Source of the DNA: Erysipelotrichaceae bacterium
Lineage (GTDB): Bacteria; Bacillota_I; Bacilli_A; Erysipelotrichales; Erysipelotrichaceae
Assembly: GCA_017419065.1 (NCBI GenBank)
Contig: JAFOMB010000120.1
Coordinates: forward strand, 1-12,463
Direction of reading: 5' to 3'
DNA length: 12,463 nucleotides
The notes beneath the pieces are model-generated. The model was not told where the DNA came from. It did not search any database and saw only the letters and a program-made list of their open reading frames with translations. Shown piece by piece: positions 1-6,629 of this stretch. How positions within the stretch are numbered: position 1 is the stretch's first letter; every line of letters starts with the position of its first letter. The translations under genes were made by a program, and so were the position numbers.

Positions 1-1256
1 ACATCGAATCTCGCATCGAGCGGCAGCTTGTCGTTCGGCGAGTAGACTTTCTTATTGCTGTAGCCGGTGATCGTCACAGAGACGATGGAACCCTTCGGAT
101 ATTCATAGGAGTAGACGCCTTCCGGAGAACTCCAGGAGCCCGCAAAGGTATCGATACCGGAAGAGCGGAGATTGTTCAGGGTATCGCAGACTTCGTTGAA
201 CTGCGAACCGATCATGCCGGAAAGACCGACATCCTTGAGATAGAAACCATTGCCCTGGTTGATGACGACAGAGACCGCTTCCCCGGCGGAGATCATGGAT
301 CCTGCCGACGGCGACTGGGAGATGATGTAGCGGTCGCTGCTGGAGTATCTTCTTTCAGAAGTATCGACCGTGACGCTGTTTTTCTTCATCCAGGAGTTCA
401 GTTCGCTCTCGCTCATCTTCGTGAAGTCCGGGATGGAAATGCCCTTGCCCTTGGAAACGGTGACGGAGAAGGATTCTCCGGTCTTCATCGTTCCGGATGC
501 CGGGTATTGCGAGATGATGAGACCCGCATCGACCGTGTTGGAGTAGGCCTCGTTCCTGACGATCTCGACCTTGTTCTGCTTGGCCCAGGATTCCGCTTCA
601 TAGTACTGCTTCTTGACGAAGTCCTGGATCTGGACCGTTCCTGCCGGCGTCGGTCCCTTGGAGACCGAGATATTCAGAGTCGTACCTCTGGTAAAGGCTG
701 ACTCATCGGATTTGACATCGTAGGAGATGACTTCCCCTGCCGGGACTGTCTCATTGAAAGAAGTCGTGATCTTGGTCTTCTGGAGTTTATTTTCCTTAGC
801 CCACTGATTGAGCTCGTCCTGAGTCATATTCATGATATCCGGGAAACGGATCAGTTCGTCCGGATCAGCGCCCATGGAGATCGTGAAGTCGATCTTGGCG
901 TTGTTTTTGATCTTCTTATCAGGTTCGATAGACTGATAGATGACAATGTCCCTGTCATAATCGAAGTTGTATTCTTCCTTGAAGACGATGCCTGTCGGAT
1001 CGATCCCCTGCTGTCTCACAAAGGAAGAGATCTCGGACTTGTTCAGTCCGACGAAGTTCTTCATGACGATCTTCGGGGACCAGAACAGGAAGTAACAGAC
1101 TCCTAATATGATCGCCAGTATCGCCAGCGGCGCGATCACATAGACCGGTTTGAAAGGCTTCTTCTCTTTTACGACAGGGATCCTTTCTTCTTCCTTGAAA
1201 CTGTCCGGCTTCTTATTGTCGCCGCTGAACTGGCTTAAAAAATCTTTATCACTCAT
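1..1256 (-). CDS. PASTA-repeat membrane protein without kinase domain (C-terminus cut by window edge)
   Basis: Translating the minus strand from the ATG at 1256 gives 418 residues without a stop, so the gene continues past base 1. Residues 1-37 are charged and predicted cytoplasmic. Residues 38-59 (VYVIAPLAILAIILGVCYFL region) form one membrane span. The rest is extracellular and divides into about five PASTA-like repeats near 62-128, 137-201, 208-271, 274-336 and 338-400, several ending in a V-S-K-G-like strand. PASTA domains in PrkC/Stk1 kinases and some penicillin-binding proteins bind muropeptides or peptidoglycan; here no Ser/Thr kinase domain precedes the span, so the role is inferred to be wall binding or sensing. 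The start is supported by a GAGGAG site just upstream. The gene lies 19 bases after the permease stop, the last visible gene of the gntR-ABC operon. The fifth repeat is the least canonical. Confidence 0.85.
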   Translation of the reverse strand, partial: MSDKDFLSQFSGDNKKPDSFKEEERIPVVKEKKPFKPVYVIAPLAILAIILGVCYFLFWSPKIVMKNFVGLNKSEISSFVRQQGIDPTGIVFKEEYNFDYDRDIVIYQSIEPDKKIKNNAKIDFTISMGADPDELIRFPDIMNMTQDELNQWAKENKLQKTKITTSFNETVPAGEVISYDVKSDESAFTRGTTLNISVSKGPTPAGTVQIQDFVKKQYYEAESWAKQNKVEIVRNEAYSNTVDAGLIISQYPASGTMKTGESFSVTVSKGKGISIPDFTKMSESELNSWMKKNSVTVDTSERRYSSSDRYIISQSPSAGSMISAGEAVSVVINQGNGFYLKDVGLSGMIGSQFNEVCDTLNNLRSSGIDTFAGSWSSPEGVYSYEYPKGSIVSVTITGYSNKKVYSPNDKLPLDARFD

Positions 1257-1275
1257 AATACTCTCCTCATTCTAA

Positions 1276-2883
1276 CTAAGCGAGCGGTACTGCATTCATA
1301 TCCAGAGCGTCAGCACGGATGAATTCTCCGTCTTCCAGCAGGTAGGAAACATTGTACCAGCTTTCATCTTCTTCGCAGTATCCCTGCACGTTGAAGGTGA
1401 CCTGTATGCCCTCTGTTTCAGACAGAGAAAGCAGTTCTTCTCTGGTGAGAGACGGTGCTGCGTGGTAGAAATAGTCTCTGCTGTAGGTGAAGCTGCTTGG
1501 CGTACGGCGGTAGCCGTTATAGACAAACAGATTTCCCCCGCCGAGGTACCCATCTTCAACATATCCATTATAATAGTTTTCAATAGCTTTTTCTCTGATT
1601 CTCTCAAAAAGGGAGATGGTCTGAGGAGAAAGTGTCTTATCGGCGTAAGGCTTCGCCATGACCGTATAGCTCATGTCGATAGAACCTGCCTCCAATGTTC
1701 TGATCTCATCAGCTTCAGCGTTATAGGAGAAGAGTTCTCCATTCGAAACGACTTCCCTGTAGAACCAGTTGATCGCCTCGTCCGGACTTTCTCCGTCGAA
1801 GTAGCTGTAGGAGGTGTACTCATAGGCGACATTCGGATCATTCTTCACATACATATCACTGATCCCGAAGCCTCTGGTCTCTTTCGCCAAATAGACACTT
1901 CCCACACCGAAGAGGAAGAAGGCCGTAAAGAGGACGACCATCTTGACAGACAGGAAGATCTTCCGCTTGTATACGAAGTTGGCGATGACATAGAGGACGA
2001 AGATGAGGATGTAGAGGATCAGTTTTCCTTCGTTGAAGACTTTCCACCCGGAGTAGTTCACTCCCTGAACACAGGCGATGAACACACAGAGGAAGACATA
2101 GATGTGGATGACGAATGGATAGGAGAGAGGATGATCGGAGATCGTACCGGCCCTCTCTGTCATTCTGTTTAAGAAGAAACGGTAGAGAAGATAGCTGAAG
2201 AGAGCGGTATAGAACAGAACGGCTGTGATCACTGCCCAGTTCGGGATGCCGTTCATACTGAATTCTCCCGAGACCAGATAGCGCTGTACTTCCGTGCACA
2301 GGAACAGAGGAGAAAGCAGTCCCAGGACAGTGATCCCGCCATGGGTGAATCCGCAGATGCAGTGCGCCATGAAGAAGTCGACAGCCACATAGACGACCGC
2401 CGGAAGGACGGTATAGGCCCCCAGGATGACAACGGCATCAAAGGTGTTGTTGGCGAGAAGGATGCCGCAGCTGTTGACGATGATCAGCACGCCCATCATG
2501 AAAGACATGACCAGGATGTTGGCGAGCGGAGAGACGATGAAGCTTCGGATATTCAGGAAGTAGATCAATAGATTCCCGACCGTCAGACACGCAAATACAC
2601 ATAAGAAGCAGAAGAGGATCCCGGTGTATAAGAGCTGCTTTCTAGATAATGGTAAAGGATAGTAGCTGTCTACCGATCTTTTCTCATGGGTAAAGCGGAA
2701 GACCAGACATGGCAAGGCATAGCACAGGGCGACTACCAGGGCATCCACCAGGACGAGCTCGACCTTCTTGCCGTCTCTGGATCCCGGTGAGATCACCGAG
2801 AAGAGGATGGTCATCGCCAGAGAGAAGAGGATCAGATACTTCTTGGACTTCCACAGATATTTCAGATAAGATGTACTGATCAT
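1276..2883 (-). CDS. ABC transporter permease with large extracytoplasmic C-terminal region (YtrC/D-like operon context)
   Basis: This 535-residue protein has about ten hydrophobic spans in residues 14-330, for example near 14-34, 43-62, 84-110, 115-138, 148-170 and 313-330. A polar region of about 200 residues follows (331-535), rich in Tyr, Glu and Ser, which by the positive-inside pattern is probably outside the cell. No ATPase motif is present. The start codon directly abuts the ATPase stop (TAA then ATG), and a GGAGGT site lies inside the end of the ATPase gene, so the two are translationally coupled and presumably form one exporter or envelope-stress transporter. Bacillus YtrABCDEF-type systems, which are induced by cell-wall antibiotics, have the same regulator-ATPase-membrane order, but this protein is not clearly orthologous to any one Ytr membrane subunit. 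The substrate is unknown. Confidence 0.8.
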   Translation of the reverse strand: MISTSYLKYLWKSKKYLILFSLAMTILFSVISPGSRDGKKVELVLVDALVVALCYALPCLVFRFTHEKRSVDSYYPLPLSRKQLLYTGILFCFLCVFACLTVGNLLIYFLNIRSFIVSPLANILVMSFMMGVLIIVNSCGILLANNTFDAVVILGAYTVLPAVVYVAVDFFMAHCICGFTHGGITVLGLLSPLFLCTEVQRYLVSGEFSMNGIPNWAVITAVLFYTALFSYLLYRFFLNRMTERAGTISDHPLSYPFVIHIYVFLCVFIACVQGVNYSGWKVFNEGKLILYILIFVLYVIANFVYKRKIFLSVKMVVLFTAFFLFGVGSVYLAKETRGFGISDMYVKNDPNVAYEYTSYSYFDGESPDEAINWFYREVVSNGELFSYNAEADEIRTLEAGSIDMSYTVMAKPYADKTLSPQTISLFERIREKAIENYYNGYVEDGYLGGGNLFVYNGYRRTPSSFTYSRDYFYHAAPSLTREELLSLSETEGIQVTFNVQGYCEEDESWYNVSYLLEDGEFIRADALDMNAVPLA

Positions 2884-3753
2884 TTAGAGACCTCCTTCGT
2901 GCTCATAGATGAAGAGCTCTTCAAAGTTGACGTTGAGGGCATCGAGGATGACCGGTTCCAATGCCCGCAGTTTCTCCATGACTTCCTCTCTGTCGCCCCT
3001 TATGACAAGAGTATAGACAGAGCCTTCCTTTCTCTTATAGAGAAGATCGAAGTCATTGAATACCGATTCATCGATCGGAGAGGCAAAGGCCAGCTGGTAC
3101 TTGTTTAAAAGTTCCTTGGATTCCAGGAGATCGCCATAGGTCTCGATCTGTCCCTTCTCCAGGATGCCGTAGCTGTCGCAGATATCTTCAAGTTCCTTTA
3201 AGTTGTGGGAGGAGATGATGATGGTGGATCCTTCCTCCTCCATGAGATCGCTCAGGGCCTTCTTGACATGGACCCTCACGATCGGATCGAGACCGTCAAA
3301 GGCCTCATCCAGCAGAAGAAGCTTCGGTCTGATCGCTAAGGCAAAGCATAACATCACCTGTCTCTTCATTCCTTTTGAGAAAGAAGAGATCTGCTTGTGG
3401 ACATCCAGGTCGAAGATGTTGATGTATTTGATGAAGACACCTTCATCCAGGTCATAGAAGCTCGTATAGAAGTCTTTTAAAGTCAGGATGGTGGCCGCAA
3501 ACGGATAGTACGGATCATCGCTGATATAGAAGACTTCCGATCTCACTTTCGGATCACGTAAAGTATCTCTGCCGTCAAACAGCACTTCGCCGCTGTCGGC
3601 TTCAATGATCCCTGCCACGATACGTAAAAGCGTCGTCTTTCCGGCGCCGTTGACACCGACAAGGCCGAATATGGTCCCCTCTTTCACTTCTACGCTCAGA
3701 TCATTCAGGACCTTCTTATCAAAGTTCTTGGATATTCCTCTGATCTCTAACAT
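2884..3753 (-). CDS. ABC transporter ATP-binding protein (YtrB/BcrA-like)
   Basis: This 289-residue nucleotide-binding subunit would power the adjacent permease. Visible motifs are Walker A GVNGAGKTT (33-41), signature SFSKGMKRQ (124-132), Walker B LLLLDEAFDGLD (145-156) and the H-loop histidine in SSHN (H183). The signature has SKGM in place of SGGQ, as is common in the YtrB and BcrA groups of drug and peptide exporters. The Q-loop region reads YISDDP near 77-81, without the usual glutamine. After residue 205 a variable C-terminal extension of about 85 residues follows, also usual for this group. The start overlaps the end of the GntR gene by seven bases, and its ribosome site (GAGGAGG) is inside gntR codons, so the two are coupled. 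Transported substrate unknown; antimicrobial-peptide or wall-stress export is an inference from family and regulator type. Confidence 0.9.
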   Translation of the reverse strand: MLEIRGISKNFDKKVLNDLSVEVKEGTIFGLVGVNGAGKTTLLRIVAGIIEADSGEVLFDGRDTLRDPKVRSEVFYISDDPYYPFAATILTLKDFYTSFYDLDEGVFIKYINIFDLDVHKQISSFSKGMKRQVMLCFALAIRPKLLLLDEAFDGLDPIVRVHVKKALSDLMEEEGSTIIISSHNLKELEDICDSYGILEKGQIETYGDLLESKELLNKYQLAFASPIDESVFNDFDLLYKRKEGSVYTLVIRGDREEVMEKLRALEPVILDALNVNFEELFIYEHEGGL

Positions 3754-4109
3754 ATTTCCTCCTCATAGACGCTGTTCAAGACTTCCAGGATCTCTTCCCT
3801 GGTAGCCCCCGTCTTCTTCAGATGCATCAGATAGGAGCGTATCTCATCCGGATCGCTCTTTTCGCTCTTTGCGCTCTTGTCAGCCACAAAGACGCCTTTT
3901 TTATTCAGGGTATAGATATAGCCTTCTTTTTCCAGCTCCTGATAGGCCTTCATCACCGTATTCGGATTGATACCGAGATCCCCGGCTAGATTTCTGACAC
4001 TCGGGAGTTTATCGTCCGGTTTCAGAATGCCGGTCTGGATGAAGCGGATGATCTGGGAGCGTATCTGTTCAAAGATGCTCTCTTTCCCCTGCAGACTGAT
4101 TAAGAACAT
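3747..4109 (-). CDS. GntR-family transcriptional regulator, YtrA subfamily
   Basis: This 120-residue regulator has an N-terminal winged helix (about 10-76) with the typical GntR pattern: SIFEQI near the start, LPSVRNLAGDLGINPNTVMK as the recognition region, then ELEKEGYIYTLNKKGVFV as the wing. Only about 45 residues follow, which fits the YtrA subfamily with its short dimerisation tail and no large ligand-binding domain. I chose the ATG at 4109 over an upstream in-frame ATG at 4166 for two reasons: an AAGGAGG site sits four bases upstream, and the earlier start would place the promoter and operator repeats inside the gene. It is first in the operon and overlaps the ATPase gene, as expected for an autoregulated local repressor. 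YtrA-type regulators usually repress their own ABC operon and are relieved by wall-active compounds; that is inferred here. Confidence 0.9.
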   Translation of the reverse strand: MFLISLQGKESIFEQIRSQIIRFIQTGILKPDDKLPSVRNLAGDLGINPNTVMKAYQELEKEGYIYTLNKKGVFVADKSAKSEKSDPDEIRSYLMHLKKTGATREEILEVLNSVYEEEIC

Positions 4110-4113
4110 TTCT

Positions 4114-4120
4114 CCTCCTT
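4114..4120 (-). promoter_or_regulatory. Ribosome binding site that sets the gntR start
   Basis: On the minus strand AAGGAGG lies four bases before the ATG at 4109. It is a near-perfect Shine-Dalgarno sequence and selects the 120-residue form over the in-frame start 57 bases upstream. Confidence 0.8.
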
Positions 4121-4121
4121 C

Positions 4122-4157
4122 TGTATTAACTGTATTAATTGTATTATCTGTACTAAT
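4122..4157 (-). repeat. Four tandem 9-bp repeats, probable GntR operator
   Basis: Read on the plus strand, four head-to-tail units occur without spacers: TGTATTAAC (4122-4130), TGTATTAAT (4131-4139), TGTATTATC (4140-4148) and TGTACTAAT (4149-4157). On the gene's strand the core is TAATACA. The array starts just upstream of the ribosome site and covers the transcription start, the -10 and most of the spacer. A role as binding site for the adjacent YtrA-type regulator is inferred from position and repetition. The direct-repeat layout is unusual, since GntR dimers usually bind inverted repeats. Confidence 0.7.
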
Positions 4158-4166
4158 CTGTGTCAA
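4138..4166 (-). promoter_or_regulatory. Sigma-A-type promoter of the gntR-ABC-PASTA operon
   Basis: On the minus strand a perfect -35 TTGACA (4161-4166) and a -10 TACAAT (4138-4143) are separated by exactly 17 bases. The predicted transcription start is near 4131, leaving a leader of about 20 bases that carries the ribosome site. The -10 and most of the spacer fall within a tandem 9-bp repeat array, so a bound repressor would block polymerase directly. Confidence 0.85.
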
Positions 4167-4221
4167 GTGCTGTATCCATTTACGGAGAATATCGATTAGA
4201 ATAGTGGTAGAGGTTTACATT

Positions 4222-5055
4222 ATGAATAAACGTAAAGATGCTGACTGGATCAGAGAAGTCGATCCATTCCATTCCATCGTTCCGTATGTCATGCCGAAGA
4301 GAACAGAGGCAGAAGTATCGATGAACGAGGAATTCGATATCACCGCCCTTCTGGCCTATATGAAAAAGAGAAACGAGGAAGAAGGTACTCACATAAAGCT
4401 CTTCCACGCGATCTGTACAGCCATCGCCAAGACGATCTATCATAGGCCGAAGCTGAACATCTTCATCGCCGGCAGACGCTTCTGGCAGAGGAAAGACATC
4501 ACCCTCTCCTTTGTGGCCAAACAGCAGTTCAAAGACGATGCGGAAGAGACACTGATGTTCATGAAGGTGAAACCGGATATGACCCTGGATTCCATCTCGA
4601 AGATGATCCTGGGCGATGTCGAAAAGGTCCGGAAGGAATCCACCAATGACCTGGACAAGCTCATGGGCTTCGTCGGAAAGCTCCCGCGTCCGATCCTGGT
4701 CTTCTTCTTCTGGATCCTGAAGAGACTGGAATACCATGGGATCATGCCGGATGCCTTAACGGCCGGAGATCCGAACTATTCAACAGTACTTTTATCTAAT
4801 TTAGGTTCCATCAAGGCCGGAGCTCCGTATCATCACCTTTCCAACTACGGCACCTGCTCGATCATGATCACGATCGGCACGATGAAGGAAGAAGACGGAA
4901 GAACGACAGTGCCGATGACGATCACTCTCGATGAGAGGATCGCGGACGGCTTCTACTTCGCGAAGTCCCTGCGCATCGCGAAATACCTTCTGGAGAATCC
5001 GGAAGAACTGGAAAAGACGATCGCCGAAGGAAACTTCGATGAGATCGTTCAATAA
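4222..5055 (+). CDS. Stand-alone 2-oxoacid dehydrogenase E2-type acyltransferase-fold protein
   Basis: This 277-residue protein resembles the catalytic domain of lipoyl-dependent E2 acyltransferases (chloramphenicol acetyltransferase fold) along its length. It has the FDITALLAYMKKRNEE helix (38-53), an internal HAICTAIAKTI helix, LLSNLGS (190-196, compare ISNLG in E2) and a C-terminal DERIADGFYFAKSL (237-250) at the place of the E2 active-site motif D-H-R-x-x-D-G. The histidine is glutamate here (E238), and there is no lipoyl or E1/E3-binding domain, so ordinary E2 activity is doubtful. A hydrophobic stretch at 154-166 (LPRPILVFFFWIL) could touch the membrane. The start at 4222 has an AGAGGT site; an in-frame upstream extension to 3967 crosses gntR antisense and is rejected. 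It is followed after 12 bases by the AIM24-like gene. Cellular role unknown; genes like this are often labelled E2 subunit automatically. Confidence 0.8.
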   Translation: MNKRKDADWIREVDPFHSIVPYVMPKRTEAEVSMNEEFDITALLAYMKKRNEEEGTHIKLFHAICTAIAKTIYHRPKLNIFIAGRRFWQRKDITLSFVAKQQFKDDAEETLMFMKVKPDMTLDSISKMILGDVEKVRKESTNDLDKLMGFVGKLPRPILVFFFWILKRLEYHGIMPDALTAGDPNYSTVLLSNLGSIKAGAPYHHLSNYGTCSIMITIGTMKEEDGRTTVPMTITLDERIADGFYFAKSLRIAKYLLENPEELEKTIAEGNFDEIVQ

Positions 5056-5067
5056 GGAGGAAGAACT

Positions 5068-5784
5068 ATGATCTATGAGATTTTCGGAGGCAGCTTCCCG
5101 GCTGCCAAAGTCCATCTGGATGAAGGCGAACAGGTCTTCACGCAGTCCGGTGCCATGGGCTGGGCCGACAGCAGTGTCGACATGTCCACGAATATGGAAG
5201 GCGGATTCTTAAAGTCGCTGGGAAGGATGTTCTCCGGGACATCTCTCATGTTTGTGACGCATACGGCGACAGAGGATGATTCCTCGATCACCTTTACCAG
5301 CTCTTTCCCGGGACAGATCCTGCCGTTCAAGATCGATGACGAACACGAATACATCGCTCAGAAATCGGCCTTCCTGGTAGCGGATAAGGGTGTCAATGTC
5401 GAAGCAGTTGTCAATCAGAACTTCTTATCAGGCTTATTTGGCGGAGAGGGTTTTGTCTTACAGCACTTCTCCGGGGAAGGAACCGTTCTGGCGGAGATCG
5501 ACGGCTCTGTCTGCGAGATCGACCTGGAACCGGGACAGTCCATCAAGGTGGAAAGCGGCCATGTCGCCTTATTTGAAACCAGTGTCCAGTACGATGTCGA
5601 AAGCGTCAAGGGCTTCAAGAACATCTTCTTCGGCGGACAGGGTCTCTTCTTAACGACTTTGACCGGTCCGGGAAAGGTGTGGCTGCAGACCCTGACAGCT
5701 CAGGATATCGCCCAGAAGCTCATTCCGTATCTGCCGAGTTCCGGCAGCAGCGTGAGTGTCAGCAGCGGCAGCAGCGACGATTAG
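5068..5784 (+). CDS. AIM24/TIGR00266 family protein
   Basis: This 238-residue protein is a beta-rich, double-stranded-helix-like member of the AIM24 family. Recognisable features are an N-terminal YEIFGGSFPAAKVHLDEGEQV, a middle SSFPGQILPFKI, a glycine-rich FLSGLFGGEGFVLQHFSGEGTV and FFGGQGLFLTTLTGPGKVWLQT toward the end, the last two being the family's most conserved stretches. The C-terminus (about 224-238) is a Ser/Gly/Asp tail, probably disordered. No signal peptide or membrane span is seen. Bacterial members have no established function; the yeast protein Aim24 is mitochondrial and linked to inner-membrane organisation. An AGGAGG site overlaps the region just after the preceding acyltransferase-like gene, 12 bases away, so the two probably share one transcript. 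Confidence 0.87.
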   Translation: MIYEIFGGSFPAAKVHLDEGEQVFTQSGAMGWADSSVDMSTNMEGGFLKSLGRMFSGTSLMFVTHTATEDDSSITFTSSFPGQILPFKIDDEHEYIAQKSAFLVADKGVNVEAVVNQNFLSGLFGGEGFVLQHFSGEGTVLAEIDGSVCEIDLEPGQSIKVESGHVALFETSVQYDVESVKGFKNIFFGGQGLFLTTLTGPGKVWLQTLTAQDIAQKLIPYLPSSGSSVSVSSGSSDD

Positions 5785-5786
5785 AA

Positions 5787-5806
5787 AAGAGATCTTTCGA
5801 TCTCTT
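5787..5806. terminator. Hairpin between convergent genes, possible bidirectional terminator
   Basis: A perfect 8-bp stem (AAGAGATC / GATCTCTT) closes a 4-base loop, GAAA when read on the minus strand. It sits two bases after the AIM24 stop and overlaps the stop codon of the minus-strand epimerase gene. In the minus direction it is followed by a short T-rich stretch (TTCT after CTCTT). In the plus direction there is no T tract. It is therefore a weak terminator candidate, better for the minus operon. Confidence 0.5.
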
Positions 5807-6620
5807 AGAGGAACTCATAGGATGTCCCGATCTCGAACCGTTCACCCGGTTTGAGGACGCGGACATCTTTTTTATTGATGAACGGGACACCGGTCTCTTT
5901 CTTGTCCTGGGTAAACAGCAGCGGTTCGATGCAGACAAACGGCGCACCCGGTTTTGACCATAACATGATCTTCTTGAATTCCGAGCAGTCGACTTTCACG
6001 CTGTTCCTGCCGTCTGTCAGGGTGACAGTTCTCGATTTTCTCTCCGGGATGAGCTTGTCATCCGGATCCAGGAATTCATGGCTGACCGGCTGTATCTTTC
6101 CATCCAGGAAATCCACGTCTTCTTCTTCATCAAAGAGGAAGACATAGTCCTCCATCGTCTTCTCCGGATCGATCGGACAGGAGAAGGCCGGATGCAGGCC
6201 GAAACCGAAAGGCATAGCCTTTTCATCGTGATTGATGATCTCATAGAAGATATGGAGCTTTGTCCCTTCCAGACGGTAGTTGACCTTCAGGCGGAAGTGG
6301 TAAGGATACTGGGACAGTGTCTTTTCATCTGCCTCTAAAGATAAAACAGCCCTTGTGTCATCATCTTCCTCCAGGGTGAACTCGCTGTTTCTGGCGAAAC
6401 CGTGATTGCCCATCGGATAGGCCTTGCCTTCATAGTAGTTGGTATTGTCGTTTACGCTTCCCACCTGCGGGAAGAGGATCGGATTTCTTCCGGACCAGTA
6501 GGCCGGATCGCCCTTCCAGATGTATTCAAAGTCCTTGTCTTTTCTCTTAAAAGACAGGATCTCAGCGGCATGGGTAGAAATAATGGCTTTCGCTTTTCCG
6601 TTTTCCAGTGTGATCTCCAT
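5805..6620 (-). CDS. Aldose 1-epimerase family protein (LacX-like)
   Basis: This 271-residue protein belongs to the galactose mutarotase-like superfamily, which interconverts alpha and beta anomers of sugars. It has the LacX/YihR-like layout: NPILFPQVGSVNDNT (46-60), GNHGFAR with H73, FGFGLHPAFSCP with H143, and CIEP with E232. These match the two histidines and the glutamate that do acid-base catalysis in mutarotases. The length is typical of the LacX-like branch, shorter than GalM proper. The sugar substrate cannot be told from sequence. It is cytoplasmic, with no signal peptide. Its ribosome site (AGGAGGT) overlaps the truA stop codon, nine bases upstream of the start, so it is the last gene of the DUF1893-ecf-truA operon. 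The operon then ends in a hairpin that overlaps this gene's stop. Confidence 0.88.
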   Translation of the reverse strand: MEITLENGKAKAIISTHAAEILSFKRKDKDFEYIWKGDPAYWSGRNPILFPQVGSVNDNTNYYEGKAYPMGNHGFARNSEFTLEEDDDTRAVLSLEADEKTLSQYPYHFRLKVNYRLEGTKLHIFYEIINHDEKAMPFGFGLHPAFSCPIDPEKTMEDYVFLFDEEEDVDFLDGKIQPVSHEFLDPDDKLIPERKSRTVTLTDGRNSVKVDCSEFKKIMLWSKPGAPFVCIEPLLFTQDKKETGVPFINKKDVRVLKPGERFEIGTSYEFL

Positions 6621-6629
6621 ATTTACCTC

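Noticed and set aside
507..701. Plus-strand open frame of 64 codons opposite the PASTA gene
   Set aside because: It is antisense to an uninterrupted 418-residue PASTA reading frame; no independent support.
1462..2172. Plus-strand open frame of 236 codons opposite the permease gene
   Set aside because: It is highly charged and Asp/Glu/Val-rich, a typical mirror of hydrophobic membrane codons; the minus-strand permease is well supported.
4122..4157. Tandem repeats considered as a CRISPR or microsatellite
   Set aside because: Units are 9 bp without spacers and lie exactly on a promoter; this is not CRISPR architecture, and an operator is the simpler reading.
4110..4166. Longer GntR form starting at the ATG at 4166
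   Set aside because: The extra 19 residues would be translated from the operator repeats and promoter; the ATG at 4109 has a strong ribosome site and fits the family start.
3967..4221. N-terminal extension of the E2-like gene in frame to 3967
   Set aside because: The extra 85 codons run antisense through gntR and its promoter; the ATG at 4222 has a ribosome site and begins at the natural start of the family.
4180..4737. Minus-strand open frame of 185 codons opposite the E2-like gene
   Set aside because: It is antisense to a recognisable protein, has no ribosome site and would cross the divergent promoter region.
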